From Diploptera punctata (taxonomy: Eukaryota; Arthropoda; Insecta; Blattodea; Blaberidae): DNA of 64,000 nt. Where the stretch lies: the NCBI GenBank assembly GCA_030220185.1, contig JASPKZ010003415.1:1514001-1578000 (forward strand), written 5' to 3'. Shown here piece after piece: positions 11,508 through 20,792 of this stretch. Position 1 is the first letter of the stretch. Each line of letters begins with the position of its first letter. The position numbers and the translations under genes were made by a program. Below the pieces are notes generated by a model. It was not told the DNA's origin. It did not search any database and saw nothing but the letters and a program-made list of their open reading frames with translations.

Positions 11508-13310
11508 ACTTACTTACTTACTCACTGGCACTATCGAACCCGTAGGTTCATGGCCGCGCGGACATAAGCTCTCCATACATTCCTACCCTGAGATAATGCT
11601 TTCCAATCATTCCCTGTATAATCTACTTCCCTCAAATCATACTTAATGTTATTCTCCCACCTCATTCTTGGTCAACCACTGGGCGTTTTCTCTCTGGCTT
11701 TCCTACAAGAAGCTTCCATGCACGTTTACATTCCCCATACATGCAACATGTCCTGCCCATCGCAGTCTACGAGACTTAACTGTTCTTATTATATCTGGCT
11801 TCCGATAAAGACCATGTAATTCATTGTAAGTAGTCTTCTCCATTCACCTGTTTGTTCATCTCTCTTTTGTCCAAAAATTGCCCTAAGTACTTTATTCTCA
11901 AATACTTGTAATCTCCTTTCTTCACTTAAAGTAAGAGTCCATGTTTCGCATCCATATAATACAACTGGTAGAATAATAGTTTTATATATTTTCAGTTTAA
12001 CGTTTTTTGAAAGGAGTTGGGACATCAAGACTCTCTGCAATGCATAATAGCACGCATTTCCAGAATTGAGCCTATGTTTAATTTCTTTGTGCATCTTATT
12101 CCTGTGTGTGATTATTGTTCCTAGGTATTTGAATTTAGCCACTTCCTCAAAATTTCCCTCATTTGTTATTAGCTGTCCATTTCCATTACATAATGTATTT
12201 CTACGTGTGACCATATATTTAGTTTAATGATATTTACTTCCAGTCCTAATTTTTTAGTGTGCGTGTTGTCCTTTAGTATCTCCTCGCTGTCGGCCAATAG
12301 TACTACATCATCAGCATAAACTACACAGCTTATTAATACCATTGAGTTGTAAGCCTCCCTCGTTCTCTAAAGATTTAATGGCAAGCTCTAGTACAAAATT
12401 AAATAGTAGAGGAGATAGTGTATCTCCTTGCTTCAATCCATTCTGGATTTCAAAAGTGTCCGAAAACTGTTTGCCTACACGCACCCTACTCTTTGTGCCA
12501 TTTAGACACATTCGTATAAGTCTAACTAACTTTTTAGGAATTCTGAACTCCAGCAGTATACTATATAACTTCTTCCTCTTAATTGAATCATATACTTTTT
12601 TGAAGTCTACGTATAGTTGATGTACGGTACCATTATATTCCCATTTCTTTTTTTAAAATCTGTCTTATACTAAAAATCTGATCTGTTGTAGACCTGTTTC
12701 TTCTAAATGCACATTGATGATCTAGAATGTCATCAATATAGGGAGTAAGTCTGCTTACTAATATATTTGTTAGAATTTTGTACGAAGTTGAAAGTAATGA
12801 GATGCCCCTGTAGTTGTTGCAATCAGTTTTATCTCCTTTCTTATAAATTGGTACGATAATTGATTCCTTCCATTCATCTGGAAGAGCTTCTTTTCCCAAA
12901 TAATACTAAGCAACCAGCGTATCTTGCCCATCAATTTTTCTCCCCCTGATTTTATCAGTTCTGCTGGGATCTCATCTGAACCTGATGCTTTATACATATT
13001 CAATTTTTCAATCGTCATTTCAACCTCTAATGCACTTGGTTCTGCGACTAGCATTTCTGATGTCTGTAAATTATCCTCCTCAATGTCCTGTTCTGTATGT
13101 TCATTTAATAGCTGATTAAAGTAACGTTTCCATCTATTTAAAATACTCCTGGGATCTGCAATCATATCCCCATTTTCATTCCGATTTATGTTTGTTCTAG
13201 CCTGAAACCCTTTCTTCTCTATACTAATTCCCTGATATAATTCTCTAATGTTCCTATTTTTTTGCGTTCATTTCAAGATCATTAATTTTCTCTCTCAATT
13301 ACCCCTTCTC
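11508..13310 (-). mobile_element. LINE-B: longest copy, reverse transcriptase in pieces
   Basis: The minus strand carries, in order: NRWKRYFNQLLNEH and KLNMYKASGSDEIPAELIK (frame 12770-13165); ALPDEWKESIIVPIYKKGDK, NYRGISLLSTSYKI and LDHQCAFRRNRSTTDQIF (12633-12899); YVDFKKVYDSI (about 12560-12600); GLKQGDTLSPLLFNFVLELA (12311-12511); VYADDVVLLA (about 12290-12325); then NEGNFEEVAKFKYLGTII and LYGCETWTL (11789-12214). These are RT fingers, palm motifs A to D and the C-terminal region. Motif A has Tyr-Asp in place of Phe-Asp; the YADD box is intact. At least four frame breaks make it inactive. The 3' end is (TTAC)n on the plus strand at 11508-11520. No endonuclease domain is seen upstream. Confidence 0.93.
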
Positions 13311-13439
13311 ATCCCATTATCCCTTAAAGGCGATGGAAATCAATCAGGGGTTTAAATGTTATCGGCACTGTCACCAATCAGATTATCTAACCAAAAATTC
13401 TGAATTCGACACTGATATCAGTGGTCTCCATTATTGTTA

Positions 13440-13745
13440 TACCACCATTTCTCACCCCCCCCCATATTCACAGAACCTTTTCCAGATAAAGGTTAGCGAT
13501 GGGAAAGACATGTGACTTGAATAAGGAATGAAATAGGGGCATAAAAACTTTTTATAGGAAAACCAGAGATAGGTAGACCAAGAAGTAGGTGGAGAATAAC
13601 TACTAAACATGATTGAGGGAGGTGAATTATACAGGAGGTAAATGGAAAACATTAGCTCAGGACAGGGAAATATAGAGAATTTATGTCCGCGCGGCGATGA
13701 ACCGCCGGATTTGATAGTGCCACTGAGTTTGTAAGTTAATTAGAC
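13440..13745 (+). mobile_element. LINE-B 3' fragment
   Basis: It has the terminal part only: a GKDM-like start, then GAAAACCAGAGATAGGTAGA, GGGAGGTGAATTATACAGG and TATGTCCGCGCGGCGATGAA, ending near AGTGCCACTGAG. It lies on the opposite strand from the large copy at 11508-13310, so the two are in head-to-head orientation with about 130 bp between them. Confidence 0.8.
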
Positions 13746-13816
13746 GACATGTGTATTGCGTTTGGTTGAAATTACTCAAGAGATTTCAGAATTATGTTGG
13801 AATGTCTATGTGTGTG

Positions 13817-13818
<2 letters not shown>

Positions 13819-13869
<51 letters not shown>
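13819..13869. repeat. (TA)n microsatellite
   Basis: About 50 bp of uninterrupted TA, followed by ACACACG. A second run is at 14041-14084. 13870-14040 between them has nothing recognised. Confidence 0.95.
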
Positions 13870-13874
<5 letters not shown>

Positions 13875-14038
13875 GTAGACATATGTAAATGTAATTTTTT
13901 TCGATAATTTCTTAATTTCAACCTCTTCTCTCAAACCCTAGGAGTGCTAGGGGTGTTTTGCCACTTACAGTCACTTTTCCAGATTATAATTCGCATGTGT
14001 ACCATATTTGAATGAACTGCTACAGACGGGAACCTACG

Positions 14039-14040
<2 letters not shown>

Positions 14041-14084
<44 letters not shown>
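14041..14084. repeat. (TA)n microsatellite
   Basis: Pure TA run directly abutting the left end of the MITE at 14085, which may have inserted into it. Confidence 0.95.
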
Positions 14085-14091
<7 letters not shown>

Positions 14092-14416
14092 GTCCCACAT
14101 AAGACTGGGCTTGACAGACTACAGTGCGCTCTTGTATTTATGACTCACTCACTGCATAGCCACGCGTAATCAGCTAGAGTAGTTTGCTAGTCGAGTGAAG
14201 ATGTGTTTGCTTGTGTGGCTTGTTGCACCATTGAAATGCAAAAAAAAAAAAAAAAAAAAAATACGCTTGAAGAAAGAGTGTTTTTGTACGACACATACGT
14301 CAAAACAGAGTCCTCTAGAGAGATCTAAAATCGATTTCGCGACAAATATCCCGATTATATGTACGCGGGAGCGTGTATGTTGTCTGCCAGGCCCAGTCTT
14401 ATGTGAGACGCACTGT
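14085..14416 (+). mobile_element. MITE carrying a transposase N-terminal helix-turn-helix
   Basis: The left end holds CCCACATAAGACTGGGC and the right end GCCCAGTCTTATGTGAGAC. The inverted repeats are about 32 bp with roughly five mismatches. Inside, after a 20-base A run, 14261-14355 reads TLEERVFLYDTYVKTESSRE, Ile, a stop, then NRFRDKYPDYMYAG in the plus frame. That is the first helix-turn-helix of mariner-like transposases (compare 1971-2230). Everything after it, including the DDE catalytic core, is missing. It therefore looks like an internally deleted derivative of an autonomous element and not an unrelated MITE. No clear target duplication is visible because of the flanking TA run. Confidence 0.65.
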
Positions 14417-14429
14417 ATGTTATAAATAC

Positions 14430-14612
14430 ATTTTGACATTTAGCAATGAAGGTCAAATATGACATGAGAAGAAAAATTAACTTCTGTACTCCGAGATTTG
14501 AACCTAAACCTCTAACTTTATGTATCTGACTAACGTATAAAGTTCATGTATAATGTGTCGGGTTCAAATCTCGGTTCAAGCATTACATTTTCGTTTCATG
14601 TCATATATAATT
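14430..14612. mobile_element. SINE-3 pair, head to head
   Basis: Left half, minus strand: box B GGTTCAAATCTCGG (plus 14488-14505 region), then a tail TTTTTCTTCTCATGTCATA and CATTGCTAAATGTCAAAA. Right half, plus strand: GTCGGGTTCAAATCTCGG, CAAGCATTACATTTTCG and TTTCATGTCATATATAA. The two box-B heads face each other across about 55 bp. The same arrangement, less diverged, occurs at 57172-57310. Confidence 0.6.
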
Positions 14613-15615
14613 ATATTCCTCCTCTGGTCGTTATTCTCATACCGCTACGATACTAATTTGTGTGTTTATGTATTTTCTTCTAATTATTGAAGACTGTTAT
14701 TTGCACTAGAATACTTGTTTATTGTTCCATTCCATATTATAAATTTAAAAAAAAGTCAGTAATTGATGTCTTACTGAGTTCAAATATAACTTTACTGAAA
14801 ATTCATAAATGGCGCGTGTCTATCATAGTTTCTCAACAGTTGAAGTAATCGGTGTAAAATCGTATGTTGTCCACAGTAATTGCAATCGATCAAGTTAGCG
14901 GCGATCGATATAAGAAGATGGCGTTAAGTGAATGTTAGTGCTGTTTAGTAAAAGAAAAAAGCAGCGTAATAATACATTTAGATGTTAAATTGTGTGTGCA
15001 TAAAGTTTGTGTCGGAATTATAAACAATATATTTGTGTTATAATGTGATAAAATTGATATAAGTCTACAAACATTAAAAAATATGTAGGTATGCCATGAC
15101 ATCTAGAGTGATTTGAAGACATCAATAGGTAAGGACAATTTAAAATATACATACTTTCTCTATAACTGGCATGTTTTCAGAGTCAACTACACATAATTTG
15201 GTAATTATTTAAAGAGAGGCTTTGTGGTTAACGTCTATAGATTTTAATGAAGTAAAATGTAAATAATTTAATTGTATGGGCGTGTTAAAGTTGCAACTAT
15301 AAGTAATTTTCGACGAGCTCCTGCTTCGTATTCTTTGCTTGACTAGAGGCAGATTATACTGTTCGACATGATGCACGTAACAGTCAGTGGCGTAGCTTAT
15401 CAATATGAGTACGACGAAATTTCCCATATTCAATGTAGAATGACAATAGATTCATTTTTATTAGATGGTGATACAGCACAGTTGTTTGGAACATTGGTTA
15501 AATATACCTTACATTAGAATATAAAATGGTAATCAATTGATTTGGTGTTTACTTGATGAAAATGCGTTATGTTTAATGATTAAATGAAATAAAACTGTTA
15601 AATCTTTATACGATT
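14613..15615. other. Unassigned AT-rich sequence
   Basis: Nothing recognised; no long frame and no inverted repeat except normal AT-rich noise. Confidence 0.3.
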
Positions 15616-16107
15616 TTCATATTTATCTTAATACAAATTCGTTACAGCTGTTTCAGTACTTTGTTCCTTCTTCAGACGTACACAACGAATACAAATTAAT
15701 TCGTGAAATAAAAGAACATATGAGATCATATAACAAAAAATGTATATAGACCTACTTCAAGATACGTTAACCATCTACTTCAATACGATCATTGTTTTAA
15801 TTTAAATTATAAAGTTTTGCACGTTTGTAACAAAGGGAAAAAACTAGACCATTTAGAAATGATAGAAATAATACATTGAAGAATACCAATAGGCTGTTAA
15901 ATTCCCAACTGGATTTAAATGTATCATCTCTTTTTAATGTATAATATGAAAATGTTTGTTACTCTTCCTGTTTACATCTAGTTGCAAAGGTACACTTCTT
16001 ACGTATCTTGAGTATATGTATAAACACAATTCATTTATATTCGTAGTATTCGTCTGAAGAAGGTACGAAGTGTGAAACAGCTGAAACGAATTTGTATTGA
16101 AATAAAG
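15616..16107 (+). mobile_element. Penelope-like element remnant with inverted terminal arms
   Basis: 15699-15760 reads FREIKEHMRSYNKKC with a stop. 15763-15885 reads NHLLQYDHCFNLNYKVLHVC, then NKGKKLDHLEMIEI, and a frame near 15886-15938 gives NRLLNSQLDLNVSSLF. This H-xF-x-Y-KVLH-xx-NKGKKLxxLExxEI ... LNxQLDLxxSxLF pattern is the C-terminal end of the GIY-YIG endonuclease-reverse transcriptase protein of Penelope-like elements. Two inverted arms flank it: 15626-15680 and 16046-16105, sharing CTGAAGAAGG, TGAAACAGCTG and AACGAATTTGTATT. Penelope-like elements are known to have such terminal repeats, in direct or inverted order, often carrying hammerhead ribozyme motifs. The RT core is absent, so this is a truncated copy. 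M2 begins directly at its right edge. Confidence 0.7.
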
Positions 16108-16644
16108 GCTCAACTGCACTTATACTAGCGATTGTTTTTTCAGTTATATTGTTGTAAACTGTAGCTCTTCGTCTGTATTTACTAAGACTATTTAATATTT
16201 TAAACTTTTTCAAACAATTTTTATAACATTATTAGACAATTTTGAAGTATTTATTTAAATACGCAAATCACAATATTATGATACTGTTAGACAATATTGT
16301 GATGCTAACTGCTATTTTCTCCACAGAGTATATTACTTAGTCTATGATTTTTCTATCGCTGATTTGGGTTATCACTGGTTGGATCCGCGTTAGATAGTGA
16401 TAAGTAAGTGTACACCCATTTTTAATAAATGTTTGGTAATTTTTAATATATTTTTAACATAGATTTGGGGATTTATTGCAAATATTGGTCATTTAAATTC
16501 ATAGCGACGGATAGTAATCGAGGAAGATAATCGATATGTGGTTCGATTGTGGGTTATCGCTGGCTCTATAAACTCTGGCGCATGCGCACTGTTCTTCTAT
16601 AGGACTTTGAAAAAAATTCACGCTAGTTTAAGTGCAGTTTTTCC
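16108..16644 (-). mobile_element. M2 nonautonomous DNA element, copy 2
   Basis: Ends CAACTGCACTTATACTAGCG (16111-16130) and CGCTAGTTTAAGTGCAGTTT (16621-16640) are inverted repeats. The interior, read on the minus strand, matches 2439-3022 and 41369-41869, including the GCGCATGCGC palindrome at about 16578-16590. This copy best shows the family's about 20-bp arms. No coding capacity. Confidence 0.8.
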
Positions 16645-17175
16645 AAAATATATATGAATATCGTATAAAACTTCAACAGTTTTATTTTATTTAATCATTA
16701 AATATAAAAAGGCATTTTACCACTACGCCTGGTACGGATTATGGCGAAGAGAAACTATCCGGCAAGGCACGAGAGAAAGTCTCAAATCTAAAGCTATGCA
16801 TGTTAACCGGGAGGCTGTAGTTCACGCTAACTATAGAATTTCCCGACCAAATATTAGCTGAAATGTCGAAGCCATTTACAGAACGGGAAATTCTAAAAAA
16901 AAAAAAGAAAAACCGTGTTGTTGTGTAGTTCCAACATAAGGCCCCAAATTAATGACATTGTAGAATGAAAGGAATACAATGTGTCGACAAGTGCTTACAA
17001 CACACAGACTAATAAGTAAACATAACATAAAAATAAAACTATATATTTATAGGAATTCTTACTTTGTTATTAGGGCCAATATATTTGGAGATGGATTAAT
17101 TTGCTTTGTTATATGATTGTAATTTGGGTATCATACTATAGTTATTTTTTTATGTCAATACAAGTAATTTATTTA
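16645..17175. other. Unassigned sequence
   Basis: 16720-16900 is somewhat less AT-rich and may be an old retroposon. I cannot identify it. Confidence 0.3.
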
Positions 17176-17824
17176 TTCATGTATGTTTAGAATTTTGAGG
17201 AAGTGGCTGAATTCAAATATCTAGGAACAATAATCACAAATAGGAATGAGATGCACAAAGAAATTAAACATAGGCTCAATTCTGGAAATGCGTGCTATTA
17301 TGCATTGCAGAGACTCTTGATGTCCCAACTCCTTTAAAAAAAACGTTAAACTGAAAATATATAAAACTATTATCCTACCAGTTATATTATATGGATGCGA
17401 AACATGGACTCTTACTTTAAGGGAGGAAAGGAGATTACAAGTATTTGAGAATAAAGTTTTTAGGACAATTTTTGGACCAAAGAGAGATGAACAAACAGGT
17501 GAATGGAGAAGACTACATAACAATGAACTACATGGTCTTTATAGGAAGCTAGATATAATAAGAACAGTTAAGTCTCGTAAACTGCGATGGGCAGGACATG
17601 TTGCACGTATGGGGAATGTAAGACGTGCATGGAAGCTACTTGTAGGAAAGCCAGAGGAAAACGCCCAGTTGGTAGACCAAGAATGAGATGGGAGAATAAC
17701 ATTAAGTATGATTTGAGGGAGGTAGATTATACAGGGAATGATTGGAAAGCATTATCTCAGGATAGGGATGTATGGAGAGCGTATGCCCGCGCGGCCATGA
17801 ACCTAGGGTAAGTAAGTAAGTAAT
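17176..17824 (+). mobile_element. LINE-B, well-preserved 3' end
   Basis: Frames read NFEEVAEFKYLGTIITNRNE, MHKEIKHRLNSGNACYYALQ, LPVILYGCETWTLTL, REERRLQVFENKVFRTIFG and KLRWAGHVARMGN. The last open frame, 17587-17811, gives CRKARGKRPVGRPRMRWE, INNIKYDLREVDY-type sequence and AYARAAMNLG. Damage is light: one frameshift near 17335. The tail GGGTAAGTAAGTAAGTAA shows the (GTAA)n 3' repeat. This is the RT C-terminal region with the GRPRMRW block. Confidence 0.9.
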
Positions 17825-18160
17825 GTTTAGTTTATATTAAAATGAAGTGACTGTGTCCACCACTGAATGTTTACAATCAGAACACGTCACCTGAACAGGC
17901 AGGAAGTGATAGTGCACAGCAAGCAGTGCACGCCGGAGTTCTCTGCGTACTCATGAACACCTGGTTAAGAGCATCGATAATAACAATTTGTCGGGAATAG
18001 CGAGCGAATGGTAACATTGCCATACCAACGTTTCAAACATTTTGAAAATAAGAAACAATTTAACAATCATAAAGTTAAGGAAAGTTCTAATAAGTTGTTT
18101 GACGTTTATGCTTTTGAGTGTGTGTCTTACCGATATACATCATGTATTAAGTTTTGTAGG
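17825..18160. other. Unassigned sequence
   Basis: Nothing recognised between two LINE-B copies. Confidence 0.3.
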
Positions 18161-19025
18161 AACCGGAGATAGGTAAACATAGGCTCAATTCTGGAAATGC
18201 TTGCTATTAGGCATTACAGGGACTATTGTCGTCCCAACTCCTCTCAAAAAACGTTAAACTGAAAATACTGTCCTCCTCCGGCGAGTTTATCGCTCAAAGG
18301 AATGTGGTGTGGGGATGACAACACCAGTCAGGAAGGAAGTACAATCATAATGAAAACCTTCGCCCTATTTACGAAACCAAAATGCTTTAGACCTATTCAA
18401 AAATGCAAACTGAACACTGCATATTTGTGAATGAATAATTCTTCCCTTCGACTCGGCTGTATGAACAAAAGAAACTTTCTGCGAGAGTAGTAAACCGAAT
18501 GGCAAGAGTACTCTACTTCCCAGCTCTAAACACTTCGGAGAAGGACGGTATATAAAACTGTTATCCACCAGTTATATTATATGGATGCGAAACACGAACT
18601 TCTACTTTAAGGGAGATTACGAGTATTTCAGAATAAAGTTCTTAGGGAAATTTTTAGACCCAAGAGAGATGAACAGACAGGCGAATGGAGAAGACTAAAT
18701 AACAATGAACTACGTATATGGTATTTTTACGAAGCCAGATATAATAAGAACAGTTAAGTCTCGTAGACTGCTGTGGACGGATATGTGGCACGAATGGGGA
18801 ATGAAAGACGTGCATGAAAGCTTCTTGTAGGAAAACGAGAGGGAAAACGCCCAGTTGGTATACCAAGAATGACTGGGAAAATAGCATTAACCAAGATTTG
18901 AGGAAACTATATTATACAGGGAATTATTGGAAAACATTAGCTCAGAATAGGTATGAATGGAGGGCTTATGTCCGCGCGGCCATGAACCTACGGATCCGAC
19001 AGTGCCAGTCAGTGAGTTATTTAAG
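18161..19025 (+). mobile_element. LINE-B 3' fragment, split by a MITE
   Basis: LINE-B sequence runs 18161-18267 (GGCTCAATTCTGGAAATGC, CCAACTCCTCTCAAAAAACG) and resumes at 18549 (TATAAAACTGTTATCCACCA) through to 19020. Removing 18268-18548 restores the order seen in the copy at 17176-17824. The C-terminal RT block has several stops and a shift near 18870. Confidence 0.88.
18268..18548. mobile_element. 281-bp MITE with TA duplication, inside LINE-B
   Basis: Arms are CTGTCCTCCTCCGGCGAG and the inverse of CACTTCGGAGAAGGACGG, about 27 bp with some seven mismatches. TA lies on both sides (18266-18267 and 18549-18550). Deleting the element plus one TA gives exactly the LINE-B sequence GAAAATATATAAAACT found elsewhere, so ends and duplication are certain. 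A TA duplication points to the Tc1/mariner superfamily. It has no coding capacity. Confidence 0.9.
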
Positions 19026-19139
19026 AGCGAGAGAGAGGAAAGAGACAGATAGAGAAAACTTGTTACTGATCAACGGACAATAGGAAGACTAGTACAACCA
19101 TAAAAAGCAATTTGAAGCAATGGGGGGAGAAAGGGAAGG

Positions 19140-19650
19140 CCTAAAAACATAAACATCATCATCAGCAGCAGGACAACAACCCTAGGTGGATCAAGGCTTC
19201 CTTCGTAATTTTTCTCCAGGCCCCTATATCTCTGGCAACCGTCCACCAATTATTGAGTTTAAAGGTTCGACATCTTGTAAATATTCCATACATCTATCCA
19301 TTCATCTCAAAATCGGTCTTCCAGTTCTCCGTCTTCCTTCTGGCTAACCATCTATAATTCTTTTAACTATATCAGTTTTGGTCTTCCTTCTGGCTAACCA
19401 TCGATAATTCATCTAACTACTTCATTTTTGGCCATCCTCTGCGTATGTCCTGCCCATCTTAGCCTGTTTACTTTAATATCTGTAATTATATCTGATGATT
19501 TATATAACTCATATAGTTCCCAGTTTTATCTAATTTGCCACTTTCCATTGTTTCTTAAGTAGGTCAATATACCCTTCTGAGCAAATTTCTTTGAAAATCA
19601 GCCAACAAGGATTTGTCATGTTCAGTCAGAACCCAGGTTTAATTAGTTTT
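19140..19650 (-). mobile_element. LINE-E 3' fragment
   Basis: On the minus strand, about 19525-19400 translates as WELYELYKSSDIITDIKVNR, then LRWAGHTQRM. It is followed by a twice-present LxELMVSQKEDG-like stretch: plus-strand TCTTCCTTCTGGCTAACCAT occurs at about 19331 and again at about 19382. This is the RT C-terminal region of another non-LTR family, different from LINE-B in sequence. The plus-strand start (ATCATCATCAGCAGCAGG near 19150) is the 3' untranslated end. Confidence 0.6.
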
Positions 19651-19736
19651 TTATATAATTTGGTTTTTGTTCCGCGTGTTAGATATTTTTACATAATACT
19701 AGTAAAATTCATATCAAATTCCGTTGAGGTGAAGTC

Positions 19737-20033
19737 ATATGATGAAAGTTAAAAATTAAATTGTACCTGTTGATAGGTGCCGTCGTCCTCAACTTTGTTA
19801 AAATATTATATATAAAATTAACTGGAGCGCTTTCGGAAGTTATCTTCCATCTTCTGCAGGTTGGAGTATACATCACCGTACACAACAACAACAACGAGTA
19901 GCGGAAGCTCAACCTGCAGAAGATTGAAGATAGTTCCGAAAGCGCTCCAGTTAATTTTATATACAATATTTTAACAAAGTTGAGGACGACGGCACCTACC
20001 AACAGATACAATTTAATTTTTAACTTTCATCAT
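19737..20033. repeat. Fold-back repeat, arms about 127 bp
   Basis: Left arm 19737-19865 and right arm 19908-20033 are inverted copies differing at a handful of positions (for example ACCTGTTGATAGGTGCC against GGCACCTACCAACAGAT). The 42-bp spacer is CA/ACA-rich. Both arms carry AACCTGCAGAAGAT and TTCCGAAAGCGCTCCAG blocks, a layout like the inverted Penelope-type arms at 15616-16107. No coding sequence lies between the arms. Confidence 0.85.
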
Positions 20034-20210
20034 TTTTACATTAGTATAGCAAAGTAGCATGTATTAGCATCTTATATTCGTTTATTTATTTCTTCCTGAA
20101 TATGACCTTGTTTATTTATTAAAACTTCCAGGTATAATTATTTACTTTCTTCACATGTATTGTACTGTATCTTAAAATGTTAAAAAAATGTTTAGCCTAC
20201 TATTTTCATT
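20034..20210. other. Unassigned spacer
   Basis: AT-rich, nothing recognised. Confidence 0.3.
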
Positions 20211-20792
20211 CACTATTTAACTCATGCTACAATGACCAATCACGTTTCAATGTTTTACAACCAATGACATTCGTGTTTCACCTCGCTCTTTATCGATTTC
20301 TCTTTATCAGCTCCTGCTTTTGTGATAAAGAAAGCCCCTCCTTTTTAAAGTTCTGAACAGGTCAAAGCATTATTTTTCTCCAACAAATACATTGAATATA
20401 GCAAATAATGAAAAGATTCCTTGATTTTACTGAGTTGTTTACTAAAAAAATAAATTAATAACCCGTAATGTTGATTATGATATATAGTTTGATGTGTTTC
20501 ATTATTTCTCCACTTGGTGCACTCTTACAATATTGCGATCTTATTTGGCAATAAACAATATGATCAAGGTGCAGTGAATGAACATAACCTCACATTTCTG
20601 ACTTGTTTTCAAACATCGTCGTTTACATTAAATATGTAAATATTTTTAAATAACTATAGTTAAACAATGATTTGTGAGTAAACAGCTTAATTTTATTCAT
20701 TAAATAGTCCTAACAAATGCCACTCTTGATTTCTAAATTCGTGAGTCGTGAATTTATCGATAATTTGGAAATCACTCGTGGCATTACTTATG
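20211..20792 (+). mobile_element. Pal element, copy P1
   Basis: Starts near CACTATTTAACTCATG, then ATGACCAATCACGTTTCAATG. It contains CTCTTTATCGATTTCTC, TCCAACAAATACATTGAATA and CTTACAATATTGCG, and ends with the palindromic block followed by GGCATTACTTATGATA. In this copy the centre of the palindrome is shortened. No coding capacity. Other copies: 23035, 36395, 45667, 52706, 58054 and 59075. Confidence 0.8.

Noticed and set aside
17805..17823. GTAAGTAAGTAAGTAA as a possible telomere-type repeat or splice-donor cluster
   Set aside because: Insect telomeres use TTAGG; this is the 3' tail of LINE-B and recurs at its other ends.
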